Below are positions 8,070 to 16,554 of a DNA stretch of 50,196 nt, in pieces; position 1 is the stretch's first letter; the number at the start of each line of letters is the position of its first letter. Origin of the DNA: Lawsonibacter sp. Lineage in GTDB: Bacteria; Bacillota; Clostridia; Oscillospirales; Oscillospiraceae. The notes beneath the pieces were generated by a model that searched no databases, was not told the origin of the DNA, and saw only the letters and a program-made list of their open reading frames with translations. Made by a program: the position numbers and the translations under genes. The stretch covers positions 1 to 50,196 of the forward strand of contig JAAWAD010000044.1 in assembly GCA_022791995.1 (NCBI GenBank), in the 5' to 3' direction.

Positions 8070-8097
8070 ATTATAGCACAAAAATGAGAGGAAGCAA
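8070..8097 (-). promoter_or_regulatory. Promoter of ktrBA
   Basis: Minus strand TTGCTT, a 16-base spacer, then TATAAT, about 130 bases upstream of the ktrB start. The -10 is a perfect sigma-A match. Confidence 0.6.
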
Positions 8098-8104
8098 CCA
8101 GGAA

Positions 8105-8133
8105 CCCTCCCGCCCTTTGAATGGGCGGGAGGG
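8105..8133 (-). terminator. Terminator of the hydrogenase operon
   Basis: CCCTCCCGCCC pairs perfectly with GGGCGGGAGGG around a seven-base loop, 19 bases past the hydrogenase stop. The T-run is weak, so it may also act mainly as an mRNA 3'-end stabiliser. Confidence 0.7.
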
Positions 8134-8151
8134 AAGAGTGTGTCTGCTGTT

Positions 8152-9888
8152 CTAATCTGGCATGGACCAGGCTTTATGGTTGGTATGGAGCAGCTCCTCC
8201 GCCTTTTCGCTGAGAGGTGCGCCCAGAAATTCGCGGTACAGGACTTGAACCTGGGAGTTTTCATGGGAGAAGCGCATGGGATTGACCCGATCCAGGTCGT
8301 ACAGCCGCTGGCCCCGGACGCCGTAACGCTCCTCGTCCTCCACAGAGACGGGCTGGCCGCCGCCACCAACGCAGCCGCCAGGGCAGGCCATAACTTCAAC
8401 AAAGTCATACCGGACCTTGTTGGCCCTCAGCTGCTCCACCAGCTGCCGGGCGTTGCCCAGACCGCTGACCACGGCGCAGCGCACTGGAACACTGGCAATC
8501 TCAAAGGTGGCCTCCCGCAGGCCGGGGCCTGTGCGGACAGCGGCAAAGGCCTCCGGGTCGGGGTTTTCTCCTGTGAGCACATAGGCGGCTGTACGCAGGG
8601 CCGCCTCCATCACGCCGCCGGTGGCCCCAAAGATGACGCCGGCGCCGGAGTGGACCCCCAGGGGGTCGTCCAGCGGCTCCTCTGGAAGGTTGGCGGGGTC
8701 CAGCTTGTCCGCCCGGAGCATCCGCACCAGCTCTCGGGTGGTAAGGACCAGATCCACATCCGGGCCGCACGCCGTCGCCATCGTGGGCAGCTCGCACTCT
8801 GCCTTCTTGGCCACGCAGGGCATCACGGACACGCAGAAAAGCTTCTCTGGTGCCACCCCCAGCTTCTGGGCAAACCAGCTTTTCACCACGCTGCCAAACA
8901 TCTGCTGGGGCGATTTGGCTGTGGACAGCTGCCCCACCAGCTCAGGGAACTGCCCCTTGAGGAAGCGCACCCAGCCAGGGCAGCAGCTGGTGAACATAGG
9001 CCACCGGGTGAGGCCACCGGATTTCAGCCGATGCAGAAATTCGTTGCCCTCCTCCAGAATGGTCAGGTCGGCGGTGAAGTTGGTGTCGAAAATGTAGTCA
9101 AAGCCCAGACGGCGCAGGCAGGCGGCCATGCGCTCCATGGTGGCCTCCTCCGGTTTGAGATCGAAATACTCGCCCCAGGCTGTGCGTACGGCGGGGGCCA
9201 CCTGGACCACGGTGATTTTGTCGGGGTCGGCCAGGGCGGCGAAGGCTTTTGGCGTGTCGTCCCGCTCCCGCAGGCCGCCCACGGGGCAGTGGGTGATGCA
9301 CTGGCCGCACAGGGCGCAGTCCGAGTCCTTGATGACCCGGTTGCTTGACACGTCGATGGTGGTCCGGCCGCCGGTGCCCGCCACGTCCCAGATATTCAGC
9401 GTCTGAATCTTGTCGCAGATCTGGACACAGCGCATACACTTGATGCACTTGTTGTAATCGTGGTACAGAGGAAAGGTAGTAGTCCATTTTCCCCGTATGC
9501 CTTTGGGCAGCTGGGTCTCGTAGGGCAGGGAGAGAATGCCCAGGTCGTTGGCGATGGTCTGGAGCTGGCAGGTTCCGCTGCGCACACAGGTGGCACATTT
9601 GCAGTCGTGCTGGGACAAAATCAGCTCTACATTTGTGCGCCGGGTTCGCCTTGCCCTGGGGGAGTTGGTGTGGACGGTCATGCCCTCCTTTACCGGACTG
9701 TTGCAGGCGGTGACAAGGACGCGCTCCCCCTCCACCTCGACACAGCACACCCGGCAGGCGGCGATTTCGTTGATATCCTTCAGGTAGCACAAGTGGGGAA
9801 TGCGGATCTCTGCGCTCTGGGCGGCCTCCAGAATGGTGGCCCCTTCGCGGGTCTGGACGGTCTGGCCATCGATGGTCAACGTTACCAT
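8152..9888 (-). CDS. hydA: [FeFe] hydrogenase catalytic subunit
   Basis: A 578-residue soluble [FeFe] hydrogenase that reversibly makes H2. Domains in order: a [2Fe-2S] ferredoxin (cysteines in HLCYLKDINEIAACRVCCVE, about 33-62), a His/Cys [4Fe-4S] site (HDCKCATCVRSGTC, 94-107), two [4Fe-4S] clusters (CIKCMRCVQIC near 148 and CALCGQCITHCP near 191), then the H-cluster domain. The H-cluster ligands are all present: TSCCPGW at 300-306, MPCVAKKAE at 356-364 and VMACPGGCVGGGGQP near 490-510. This is the group A architecture found with NAD(P)H-linked partners. Its start overlaps the upstream flavoprotein stop by a few bases, so translation is coupled. Confidence 0.95.
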   Translation of the reverse strand: MVTLTIDGQTVQTREGATILEAAQSAEIRIPHLCYLKDINEIAACRVCCVEVEGERVLVTACNSPVKEGMTVHTNSPRARRTRRTNVELILSQHDCKCATCVRSGTCQLQTIANDLGILSLPYETQLPKGIRGKWTTTFPLYHDYNKCIKCMRCVQICDKIQTLNIWDVAGTGGRTTIDVSSNRVIKDSDCALCGQCITHCPVGGLRERDDTPKAFAALADPDKITVVQVAPAVRTAWGEYFDLKPEEATMERMAACLRRLGFDYIFDTNFTADLTILEEGNEFLHRLKSGGLTRWPMFTSCCPGWVRFLKGQFPELVGQLSTAKSPQQMFGSVVKSWFAQKLGVAPEKLFCVSVMPCVAKKAECELPTMATACGPDVDLVLTTRELVRMLRADKLDPANLPEEPLDDPLGVHSGAGVIFGATGGVMEAALRTAAYVLTGENPDPEAFAAVRTGPGLREATFEIASVPVRCAVVSGLGNARQLVEQLRANKVRYDFVEVMACPGGCVGGGGQPVSVEDEERYGVRGQRLYDLDRVNPMRFSHENSQVQVLYREFLGAPLSEKAEELLHTNHKAWSMPD

Positions 9889-11717
9889 TCTGTGGTCCTC
9901 CCTCCTTTAAAGCTTCCATATCCGAAGTGGTCGCAGCGCAGGCAGCGGCTGGACTCCTGGTGGGCCTCCTCCGGGGTCATCCCTTCCTTCAAAAGGGAGA
10001 AGTCCCCCCGGTAGCTGGACAGGTGCCGGTTCTTCAGATTCACCCGGCCGCAGGGGGGCGTGTTGGTGAAGTGGGCGGGGGGGATCTCTGCGTCCAGGCT
10101 GATCTTATGGTCGAAGCCCAGGAAGTTGTCAATGTTGGCGGCGGCCACCTTGCCGGCAGCCACGGCCCGGATGACAGTGGCGGGGCCGGACACCGCATCG
10201 CCCCCGGCAAAGACGTTGTCCACCCCGGGAACCGAGCTGGTCAAATCCGCCTGAATGGCCCCCCGGCTGGTGGTGATGCCGATGGCCTCAAAGGGCTGTG
10301 CCACGATGGCCTGACCAATGGCCACAATGACATAGTCGCAGGGAATGCGGAACTGCCTGGTGTCGGCGCTGCCCGGTCTGGGCCGCCCGTCCTGGCCATA
10401 GGGGCCGATCAGCTGGGGCTGGGTCCACAGAGCGGCCACTTTCCCCTCCTCGTCCACCTCGATACGGGCAGGGGCCTGGAGAGGAAGAATCTGGCAACCC
10501 TCGGCCATAGCCTCTTCAATCTCCTCGGACATGGCCGTCATGTCCTCCACCCGGCGGCGGTAGACGCATGTCACATGGTCCGCTCCCAGGCGCAGAGCGG
10601 TGCGGGTAGCGTCCATGGATACGTTGCCGCCCCCGATGACGCACACTCGCTTGCCGGTGAAGTCCGGGACCTTTCCCTCTCCCACGCCCCGGAGCAGCTT
10701 CACGGCGCTGATGACATTTTCCGCATTCTCTCCCTCCAGACCCAGTTTCTTGTCGGTGTGGGCCCCGATGGCGATGTACACCGCGTCAAAGCTGCTGCAT
10801 ATGTTCTCCATGGAGAGATCTCTGCCAATGGACACACCGGCATGGACATGGACGCCGGCAGAGGTGATATGTTTGATATCCCGGTCCAGGATCTCCGGCG
10901 GCAGGCGGTAGTCGGGAATGCCGTAGCGGAGCATTCCGCCCAGCTTGGGTCGCTGTTCATAGACCGTCACGTCATGGCCCATAAGGGACAGGTAATAGGC
11001 CGCTGTCAAGCCGCCGGGGCCTCCGCCGATGATCGCCACGGTCTTTCCGGTGGATTCTGCCTTTCGCTCCACCGGCACCGGGGCGGAGTGGTCCACTGCA
11101 AAGCGCTTCAGTCCGCAGATATTGACTGCGTCGTCCACCATCCGCCGGCGGCACTGGCTCTCGCAGGGGTGCTCGCACACGTAGGCACAGGCGGAGGGGA
11201 AGGGGTTGTCCTTCCGAATCAGGGACACCGCCTCGTTGTACCGCCCCTCCCGTACAAGGGCGATGTAGCCGGGCACATCCACATGGGCCGGGCAGGTAGA
11301 CACACAGGGCACTGGATGGCTCAGACCGCAGATACACCGGCCGTGGAGGACATGCTCCTCATAGTCTTCCCGGAAGCCCCGCACGCCCCGCAGTACCATA
11401 TTGGCCGCCTCGTATCCGATGGCACAGTCGGCAGAGTCCGCAATGACTTGGGCGGTGTCTTCAATCAGGTCGATGGTCTCAGGCGTGGCTGTGCGGTCCA
11501 GCACCTGCTCAATCAGCACTGCCAGCTGGCTAAGTCCTACCCGGCAGGGCACGCATTTGCCGCAGGTCTGGGCGTGACACAGCCGCAGAAAGTTCAAGGA
11601 CATGTCCACCGGGCACAGGCCAGGCTGGCTGGCACTGATCCGCCGCTCCATGTCCCGCTGTAGGTCGCCCAGTACCGTCTGGGCGCGCCCTGGTATTTCG
11701 ATTGACAGTCGGCTCAA
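9882..11717 (-). CDS. NuoF-C/NfnB-like FAD- and NAD(P)-binding partner of the hydrogenase
   Basis: A 611-residue flavoprotein with three parts. An N-terminal SLBB-less NuoF C-terminal module binds [4Fe-4S] (QTCGKCVPCRVG near residue 50). A GltD-type cysteine domain follows (CPAHVDVPGY, CAYVCEHPCESQCRR). The rest is a glutamate-synthase small-subunit-like FAD/NAD(P) module with IIGGGPGGLTAAYYLSLMGH (FAD) and VIGGGNVSMDATRTA (NAD(P)H). The NuoF FMN/NADH domain is absent, so the NfnB-like flavin is the likely pyridine nucleotide site. The TTG start at 11717 is chosen because AAAGGAGG lies seven bases ahead. The protein probably passes electrons between NAD(P)H and HydA; electron bifurcation is possible but not shown. 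Confidence 0.85.
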   Translation of the reverse strand: MSRLSIEIPGRAQTVLGDLQRDMERRISASQPGLCPVDMSLNFLRLCHAQTCGKCVPCRVGLSQLAVLIEQVLDRTATPETIDLIEDTAQVIADSADCAIGYEAANMVLRGVRGFREDYEEHVLHGRCICGLSHPVPCVSTCPAHVDVPGYIALVREGRYNEAVSLIRKDNPFPSACAYVCEHPCESQCRRRMVDDAVNICGLKRFAVDHSAPVPVERKAESTGKTVAIIGGGPGGLTAAYYLSLMGHDVTVYEQRPKLGGMLRYGIPDYRLPPEILDRDIKHITSAGVHVHAGVSIGRDLSMENICSSFDAVYIAIGAHTDKKLGLEGENAENVISAVKLLRGVGEGKVPDFTGKRVCVIGGGNVSMDATRTALRLGADHVTCVYRRRVEDMTAMSEEIEEAMAEGCQILPLQAPARIEVDEEGKVAALWTQPQLIGPYGQDGRPRPGSADTRQFRIPCDYVIVAIGQAIVAQPFEAIGITTSRGAIQADLTSSVPGVDNVFAGGDAVSGPATVIRAVAAGKVAAANIDNFLGFDHKISLDAEIPPAHFTNTPPCGRVNLKNRHLSSYRGDFSLLKEGMTPEEAHQESSRCLRCDHFGYGSFKGGRTTEW

Positions 11718-11771
11718 AGCAATTCCTCCTTTGCTGCAATCCATAGGCCCTTTTGTTGACCTTCTCCCTTT

Positions 11772-11800
11772 ATCATAGTCCATATTTCCCAAAAGCACAA
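11772..11800 (-). promoter_or_regulatory. Promoter of the hydrogenase operon
   Basis: Minus strand TTGTGC, a 17-base spacer, then TATGAT, about 55 bases upstream of the TTG start of the flavoprotein gene. Confidence 0.5.
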
Positions 11801-11863
11801 GTCTTTTTTACACTATTCACAAAAAAAGTGAAAAGGGCAGCGGTTTCCCCGTGCAAAAAGGGG

Positions 11864-11898
11864 AAGACCCCCGGCAAATTGCATACCGGAGGTCTTTC
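11864..11898 (-). terminator. Terminator after the sigma-factor operon
   Basis: AGACC(C)CCGG pairs with CCGG(A)GGTCT around an 11-base loop. On the minus strand it is followed by TCCCCTTTTTG. It separates the sigma-factor pair from the hydrogenase promoter. Confidence 0.7.
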
Positions 11899-11920
11899 CG
11901 TATTTTACGGCTCAGTTGTT

Positions 11921-12559
11921 TTATCGATCTGCTGTAATAAACCCAACCGTGTTTCCGTCACAGGTAAAGCTGCTGACATAGGAGCCGTCCTCCGAAGGAA
12001 TCGGAGCGGTAGGGGCGCTGCTGCTGCCGTTGCCCGCGCTGTCGCTGGAGAAGGTGTAGACTGGACCGTCCGGGTTCCCGATCGTCACATCGGCCGTCCA
12101 GTTCTCCGCCGTCCCCTCCACCCGCACAGTCAGGTGGGTCCCCTCCTCAGAGATGCTATCATAGGTATAGAACCCCTGGCCCTGGAGGGCATCGGTGATG
12201 TCGGCGGTGTCCTTGCCGTCAATCACCAGGATGGCCCGTCCGCTGCGGTTTTCCACACTGGCCTCAGGGATAAAGAACACCGTCACTTTCTCTCCATCTG
12301 TGGTAGTCAGCTCCTGACGGTACTGGTCCACTTGGATAATGGAGGCGATGTTGTAGAACAGCTCCTGAACGCCCTCCGGGTTGGCGGCGCCGACTCCCAC
12401 CACCATCACGGCCAGCACAGCGGCGGCCATCAGCGCGGCACGGAGAGGCCGCAGTCTCTTACTGGAATTTTCCCTGGTCATGGCAATAACCTCCTCAATT
12501 TTGTCCGGGGAAGCGTGCAGCTCCCGGCACAGCTCCCGATAAGTATTTGGTTCAAACAT
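11921..12559 (-). CDS. Membrane-anchored protein encoded with an ECF sigma factor (possible anti-sigma factor)
   Basis: A 212-residue protein. An N-terminal cytoplasmic stretch of about 45 residues (MFEPNTYRELCRELHASPDK) is followed by one transmembrane helix (AALMAAAVLAVMVVGVGAAN, about 40-60) and an extracellular part of about 150 residues with a Ser/Gly linker near its end. This is the topology of DUF4179-like anti-sigma factors. It starts at 12559, overlapping the sigma-factor gene end at 12552, so the two are co-translated. By analogy it would hold the sigma factor at the membrane until an envelope signal arrives. Sequence alone does not prove that role, and I see no HxxxCxxC zinc motif. 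Confidence 0.65.
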   Translation of the reverse strand: MFEPNTYRELCRELHASPDKIEEVIAMTRENSSKRLRPLRAALMAAAVLAVMVVGVGAANPEGVQELFYNIASIIQVDQYRQELTTTDGEKVTVFFIPEASVENRSGRAILVIDGKDTADITDALQGQGFYTYDSISEEGTHLTVRVEGTAENWTADVTIGNPDGPVYTFSSDSAGNGSSSAPTAPIPSEDGSYVSSFTCDGNTVGFITADR

Positions 12560-13049
12560 ACCCCGTTTCCTCCTTTCCGTCCTCCACAGCCAGCTCTTTG
12601 CGCAGGCGGGCGCGGGCCCGCAGCAGCCAGGTCTGCACGGTGGAGGGCTTTGCGCGGAGGGCGGCAGCGGTCTCCGCCACCGTACAGCCCTCATAGTAGA
12701 AGAGATAGATGGACAGGCGATACTTGGCCTCCAGGCCCATCACCGCCCGGAACAGATCGGCTCGGTCCGGGTCCTCCAGCACTGGGCCGTCCCGCCACTC
12801 CTCCAGAGGGACCGCGTTGCGCCGCCAGAAGGAACGCAGCGCCTTTCGGCTCTCGTTCACCGCCACACGCAGAAGCCAGTGCTTCAGGTGGTCCTCGCTG
12901 TCAAACTCCTTGCCGCTCTCAAACAGGCGCAACAGCACCGTCTGCATCACATCCTCTGCGTCCGCCCGGTTTTTCAGGGCGTGGTAGGCAATCCGGTAAA
13001 TGGTATCCCCATAGGCCCGGGCCGCCTGACTGAACGCCTCCTCTGTCAA
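12552..13049 (-). CDS. ECF-type RNA polymerase sigma factor
   Basis: A 165-residue sigma-70 family protein with only regions 2 and 4. Region 2 includes YRIAYHALKNRADAEDVMQT and VLLRLFESGKEF; region 4 carries a helix-turn-helix (YLFYYEGCTVAETAAALRAK and PSTVQTWLLRARARLRKEL). The TTG at 13049 fits best, with AAGGAGGT eight bases before; the longer upstream frame has no site. It directs polymerase to a small regulon, probably including its own operon. The co-encoded membrane protein is the likely inhibitor. Confidence 0.9.
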   Translation of the reverse strand: MTEEAFSQAARAYGDTIYRIAYHALKNRADAEDVMQTVLLRLFESGKEFDSEDHLKHWLLRVAVNESRKALRSFWRRNAVPLEEWRDGPVLEDPDRADLFRAVMGLEAKYRLSIYLFYYEGCTVAETAAALRAKPSTVQTWLLRARARLRKELAVEDGKEETGYV

Positions 13050-13088
13050 GGGCGTACACCTCCTTTGGAATATGTTGTGGAAAGGCCT

Positions 13089-13117
13089 TTCATAAGGAAT
13101 ACCCCTGAGAGGGTCAA
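13089..13117 (-). promoter_or_regulatory. Likely promoter of the sigma-factor operon
   Basis: Minus strand TTGACC, a 17-base spacer, then TATGAA, about 40 bases upstream of the TTG start. It resembles a sigma-A promoter rather than an ECF-type one. Confidence 0.45.
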
Positions 13118-13178
13118 AAAATCCCAGGGTGCGCCAAAAATTTTTCACTTCGTTTTCTGCACGCACAAGAGCGGACAA

Positions 13179-13211
13179 AAAACCCGCCGCAGCTTGAACT
13201 GCGGCGGGTTT
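13179..13211 (-). terminator. Terminator of the tryptophan ABC transporter operon
   Basis: AAACCCGCCGCAG pairs perfectly with CTGCGGCGGGTTT around a short loop. In the minus direction it is followed by TTTTTTG. It directly follows the ATPase stop at 13215. Confidence 0.85.
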
Positions 13212-13214
13212 CTT

Positions 13215-14018
13215 TCACTCGGACAGGAGGATCCGGTCGTTGTCCAGCGCCTTTCCGGCCCCGGTCCTGAACTTTTCCAGCAGGCCGCTGACGGTAAGCC
13301 CCTGCCGTTCTTTTCCCTTGAGGTCCAGCACAATGCGCCCTCCGTCCATCATCAAAGTGCGGTTGCCCATCTCCAGGGCCTGGTGCATGTTGTGGGTGAC
13401 CATCATGGTGGTGATGTGGTACTCTGCCACAATGTCCCGGGTGAGTTGGAGCACCTTCTCTGCGGTAGCCGGGTCCAGAGCGGCAGTGTGCTCGTCCAGC
13501 ATAAGCAGCTTGGGCGGAACCAGGGTGGACATAAGCAGGGTGAGAGCCTGGCGCTGTCCACCGGACAGCAGGCCCACCGGCTGGGACATACGGTCCTCCA
13601 GGCCCATATCCAGCAGAGCCAGCCGGTCCCGAAACAGTTTCTTCTCTGCCTTGGTGGTCCGGCTGAAGAAGGCATACTGGTGCTTGGAGGTGCGCAGGTA
13701 GGCCAGGGCCAGGTTCTCCTCGATGGTCATGTGGGGGGCGGTGCCCCGCATGGGGTCCTGGAACAGGCGGCCCAGCTCCCGGCTGCGCCGGAACTCGGGC
13801 TTGAAGGTGACGTCCTCCCCTCCCAGGATCACGGAGCCCTTGTCCACATAGAAGGCCCCGGCGACCGCGTTGAACATGGTGGTTTTTCCCGCCCCGTTGG
13901 AGCCCACAATCGTGGCGAAATCCCCCGGCTCCAGGTGGAGGGACAGCCCCTCCAGGGCCTTTTTCTCGTTGACCGTGCCGGGGTTGAAGGTTTTGGAGAT
14001 ACCGTTCAGCTTCAGCAT
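13215..14018 (-). CDS. trpZ: ABC transporter ATPase, probably tryptophan uptake (TrpZ-like)
   Basis: A 267-residue nucleotide-binding subunit. Walker A is GSNGAGKTT near residue 40, the signature LLSGGQRQALTLLM near 148 and Walker B KLLMLDEHTAALDP near 168, with the switch histidine in VTHNMHQAL. The D-loop/Walker B region reads LDEHTAAL, with the histidine common in this PF04392-linked transporter group. It is last in the operon, a base or two after the permease gene. The substrate is inferred from the upstream T-box with a UGG specifier. Confidence 0.88.
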   Translation of the reverse strand: MLKLNGISKTFNPGTVNEKKALEGLSLHLEPGDFATIVGSNGAGKTTMFNAVAGAFYVDKGSVILGGEDVTFKPEFRRSRELGRLFQDPMRGTAPHMTIEENLALAYLRTSKHQYAFFSRTTKAEKKLFRDRLALLDMGLEDRMSQPVGLLSGGQRQALTLLMSTLVPPKLLMLDEHTAALDPATAEKVLQLTRDIVAEYHITTMMVTHNMHQALEMGNRTLMMDGGRIVLDLKGKERQGLTVSGLLEKFRTGAGKALDNDRILLSE

Positions 14019-14019
14019 G

Positions 14020-14961
14020 TCAGTCTCCTCCCTTCACAGCGGTCTGTTTTTTGTAGTGCAGCCGGCGGGAGATGGTGGGCCACTGCTCCCTCAGATAGGG
14101 CCCGGAGATGGCCAGCACTACGATGACCGAGGAGACCAGCCGCAGCATGAAGGAGGGCATATCCAGCCGCAGGGCCACGGCGTACACCAGCCGGAAGAGG
14201 AAGGAGCCCACCACCATGCCAATGGCCCGAATCAGGATACCACCCCGGCCCAGGATGGTGCTGCCGATAAGCAGGGAGGCGAGGGCGATGGTCACCATCC
14301 CCTGACCCAGGTTGACCTCCATGGACTTCTGAGACTGCCCCAGCAGACACCCGGACAGGGCGGTGAAGGCGTTGGCAATGCACAGCCCCACAATGGTGGT
14401 GAAGGCCGGGTTGATGGAGGAGGCCCGCACCATGTCCTGATTGTCCCCTGTGGCCCGGATGGACAGGCCCAGCCGGGTGTTCAGGAAGAAGGTGAGAAAG
14501 GCCACCACCAGAGCAACCGCCAAAACAGCGACAACAAGCTTGGACTGTCCGGCCAGAGGGGTGCCCTCCAGCAGGTCCCGGACCATGGTAAAGATCGTCT
14601 CGGTCTTGTTCATATTGACCAGGGAAGACCCACCCATGACCGCAATATTCACCGAATAGAGTGCGGTGTTGACAATGATGCCCGCCAGCAGGCTGTTGAT
14701 GCCCAGCTTGGTCTGGAGCAGGGCGGTGACAAAACCGGAGCACACCCCCGCCAGCATAGCCGCGGGGATAGACAGCAGGGGATGGCCGGAGACGGCTACC
14801 ACGGCCCCCACCGCCGCCCCCAGGGTGAAGCAGCCGTCGGTGGACAGATCGCACACGTTGAGCATGGAGTAGCTAAGGAACAGGGCCAGCACAGTGAGAG
14901 AACAGATCAGGCCCAGCTCCAGCGCGGTCTGTCCCAGGCCAAGAACGGAAGAGAGGTCCAT
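14020..14961 (-). CDS. trpY: ABC transporter permease, probably tryptophan uptake (TrpY-like)
   Basis: A 313-residue membrane protein of the BPD_transp_2 (LivM/H-like) fold with about eight to nine hydrophobic helices. It has the typical start LSYSMLNVCDLSTDGCFTLG, INSLLAGIIVNTALYS and the coupling-helix area NTRLGLSIRATGDN. This permease class pairs with PF04392 substrate-binding proteins. It overlaps neither neighbour but is tightly spaced between the binding protein and the ATPase. Confidence 0.88.
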   Translation of the reverse strand: MDLSSVLGLGQTALELGLICSLTVLALFLSYSMLNVCDLSTDGCFTLGAAVGAVVAVSGHPLLSIPAAMLAGVCSGFVTALLQTKLGINSLLAGIIVNTALYSVNIAVMGGSSLVNMNKTETIFTMVRDLLEGTPLAGQSKLVVAVLAVALVVAFLTFFLNTRLGLSIRATGDNQDMVRASSINPAFTTIVGLCIANAFTALSGCLLGQSQKSMEVNLGQGMVTIALASLLIGSTILGRGGILIRAIGMVVGSFLFRLVYAVALRLDMPSFMLRLVSSVIVVLAISGPYLREQWPTISRRLHYKKQTAVKGGD

Positions 14962-14977
14962 AGAAGCGTCTCCTTTC

Positions 14978-16060
14978 TCAGCTGTTCTCTAAATCACGAA
15001 AGCTTTCCGCTGTGAGGATGGTCTGCACCTTGGTACACAGGGGAGAGATGGCGGCCTCCACCATGTCAAAGTCCAGTCCCAGGGCCTCGCAGGTCTGGGT
15101 GTTCACCGTGGCGGTGCCGTTGTCGAAGGTCTTGACTGGCATGGCTGCGGGATCCGCACCGTTCAGAAGAATATCGGCAATCATGTCGGCGGTCTCCCGG
15201 CCCAGGTTGGCATAGTCCACGCCATAGCCCAGGAAGGCGCCGTTCAGGGCAAAGGAGTCGGCTCCGGTGTAGTGGGGGATGCCGGCGTCCATAAGGGTCT
15301 CGCAGATGGCCAGCTCGGCAGTCATGATGGTGTTGTCGGTGGGGGTGAAGATAGCGTCCACGCCGTCGGCCACCAGGGCCTGAGCAGCCAGCATGACCTC
15401 GTCAGTGGTGGTACCGTTGCGCTCCACGTAGGCGATGCCCTTGGCGTCCAGATACTCCTTGGCGTGGGCGATGGGGGTGGCGGAGGAGTCCTGCCCGATA
15501 TCATAGAGCAGGCCGATCTTCTGGGTATCTGGGTTGACGGCGAGAATCAGGTCCATGATGGCATTGGTATCCAGATAGTCCGAGGTGCCGGTGAGGTTGG
15601 CTCCCGGCTTTTCCAGAGACTCCACCACGCCGGTGCTCACCGGGTCCGAGACGGCGGAGAAGACCACCGGAGTCTTGCCGTCGTCCGTGGCAGCCTGCAT
15701 GGCCATGGCCACCGGTGTGGCAATGCCCACCATCAAATCCACGCCGTTGGCCGAGAAGTTGGAGATAACCTGGTTCATGATGGTGGAGTCGCCGTTGGGG
15801 TTCTCATAGTCGATGGAAAATGTGACCCCCTTCTCCGCGCCGATCTCCTCCAGACGGGCCTGGATGTTCTCGTTGATCTGGTTCAGGGAGGCGTCGTCCA
15901 CGTAGTTGCAGATGCCGATTTTATAGGTGGTGCCCGTCTGAGAGGCGCCGCCTGTCTGGGAGCCGCTGGAGGCTCCGCCGCCACAGGCGCACAGGGGCAG
16001 GGTCAGGGCCAGAGACAAGGCAGCGGCCAGCAGCTTTTTCATGGTGTGGTTCTTTTTCAT
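14978..16060 (-). CDS. trpX: ABC transporter substrate-binding lipoprotein, probably tryptophan (TrpX-like)
   Basis: A 360-residue lipoprotein. The signal peptide MKKLLAAALSLALTLPLCAC ends in a lipobox, followed by a Gly/Ser linker and an ABC_sub_bind (PF04392) fold: TYKIGICNYVDDASLNQINE, GIATPVAMAMQAATDDGKTP, VFSAVSDPVSTG and GVDYANLGRETADM. The ATG at 16060 follows GGAGGAACT. The gene is first of three under a T-box, so expression should rise when uncharged tRNA-Trp accumulates. PF04392 proteins bind aromatic or other amino acids, and the UGG specifier points to tryptophan. Confidence 0.88.
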   Translation of the reverse strand: MKKNHTMKKLLAAALSLALTLPLCACGGGASSGSQTGGASQTGTTYKIGICNYVDDASLNQINENIQARLEEIGAEKGVTFSIDYENPNGDSTIMNQVISNFSANGVDLMVGIATPVAMAMQAATDDGKTPVVFSAVSDPVSTGVVESLEKPGANLTGTSDYLDTNAIMDLILAVNPDTQKIGLLYDIGQDSSATPIAHAKEYLDAKGIAYVERNGTTTDEVMLAAQALVADGVDAIFTPTDNTIMTAELAICETLMDAGIPHYTGADSFALNGAFLGYGVDYANLGRETADMIADILLNGADPAAMPVKTFDNGTATVNTQTCEALGLDFDMVEAAISPLCTKVQTILTAESFRDLENS

Positions 16061-16147
16061 TTTGAGTTCCTCCAAATTTTTAGATTTAGGCGGCAGATGA
16101 GGGGGCCTTGCCAAGACCCGGATTTGTTGGAGTACAGCTGCCGGGGG

Positions 16148-16440
16148 ATAAAAAAACAGCCCCTTATCCCACATGGGACAAGAGCTGCACTCCTGCGATA
16201 CCACCCAAATTGACGTTTTGGAAAACGTCCGCTCGCTTCACGCGCCATCACGCGTGCCCGGTGGATAACGGGTGGGTTCCCGTCGGCATCTACTTGGCCT
16301 GATATGTATGCAAGCCGTTCAAGCCGCCCTCGGAAGGCCATTCACCTGGCCGCTCCCCACCCTGATTCCACCACCCAGGGCTCTCTGAAGGTTCGCCGCG
16401 CCGGTTACTCATCTTCCTCATCGGTTTTTCCTATTGACGG
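16148..16440 (-). promoter_or_regulatory. T-box riboswitch with UGG (Trp) specifier
   Basis: On the minus strand the leader ends in the T-box core TGGGTGGTATCGCAGG (16191-16206), a variant of AGGGTGGNACCGCG. It is followed by a terminator hairpin (AGCTCTTGTCCC with GGGATAAGGGGCT) and seven Ts at about 16149. In stem I the distal arm CCCTG/CAGGG precedes GAA, TGG and CCTTCCGAG. By alignment to the known spacing of glyQS (GAA, N, specifier, six bases, GAG), the specifier is TGG at 16338-16340, the Trp codon. Uncharged tRNA-Trp should allow read-through into trpXYZ. Confidence 0.88.
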
Positions 16441-16444
16441 GGTT

Positions 16445-16473
16445 ATTATAGCCGTATTTCACCTCCTTGTCAA
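16445..16473 (-). promoter_or_regulatory. Promoter of the T-box/trpXYZ operon
   Basis: Minus strand TTGACA, a 17-base spacer, then TATAAT: a perfect sigma-A consensus placed just ahead of the T-box leader. Confidence 0.85.
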
Positions 16474-16554
16474 GTCCTTTTTTGGATCCCGTCAATTTTT
16501 TATTCCCAGTCCGTTTTTGTGCTCCTTCAAACGGAATCACGGCAAAGGAAGTAG

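Noticed and set aside
8140-9348. Long plus-strand open frame opposite the hydrogenase gene
   Set aside because: Low-complexity Gly/His/Ala translation, no ribosome binding site, and the minus strand encodes a clear [FeFe] hydrogenase. Similar antisense frames at 9927-11663 and 40320-41480 were rejected for the same reason.
11810-11830. Possible Rex (NADH-responsive) operator upstream of the hydrogenase promoter
   Set aside because: TTGTGAA on the minus strand resembles one Rex half-site, but the partner half-site is absent at the right distance.
16060-16204. Longer start for the substrate-binding protein upstream of 16060
   Set aside because: The extension lies inside the T-box terminator region and lacks a ribosome binding site; the ATG at 16060 has both a site and a lipoprotein signal behind it.
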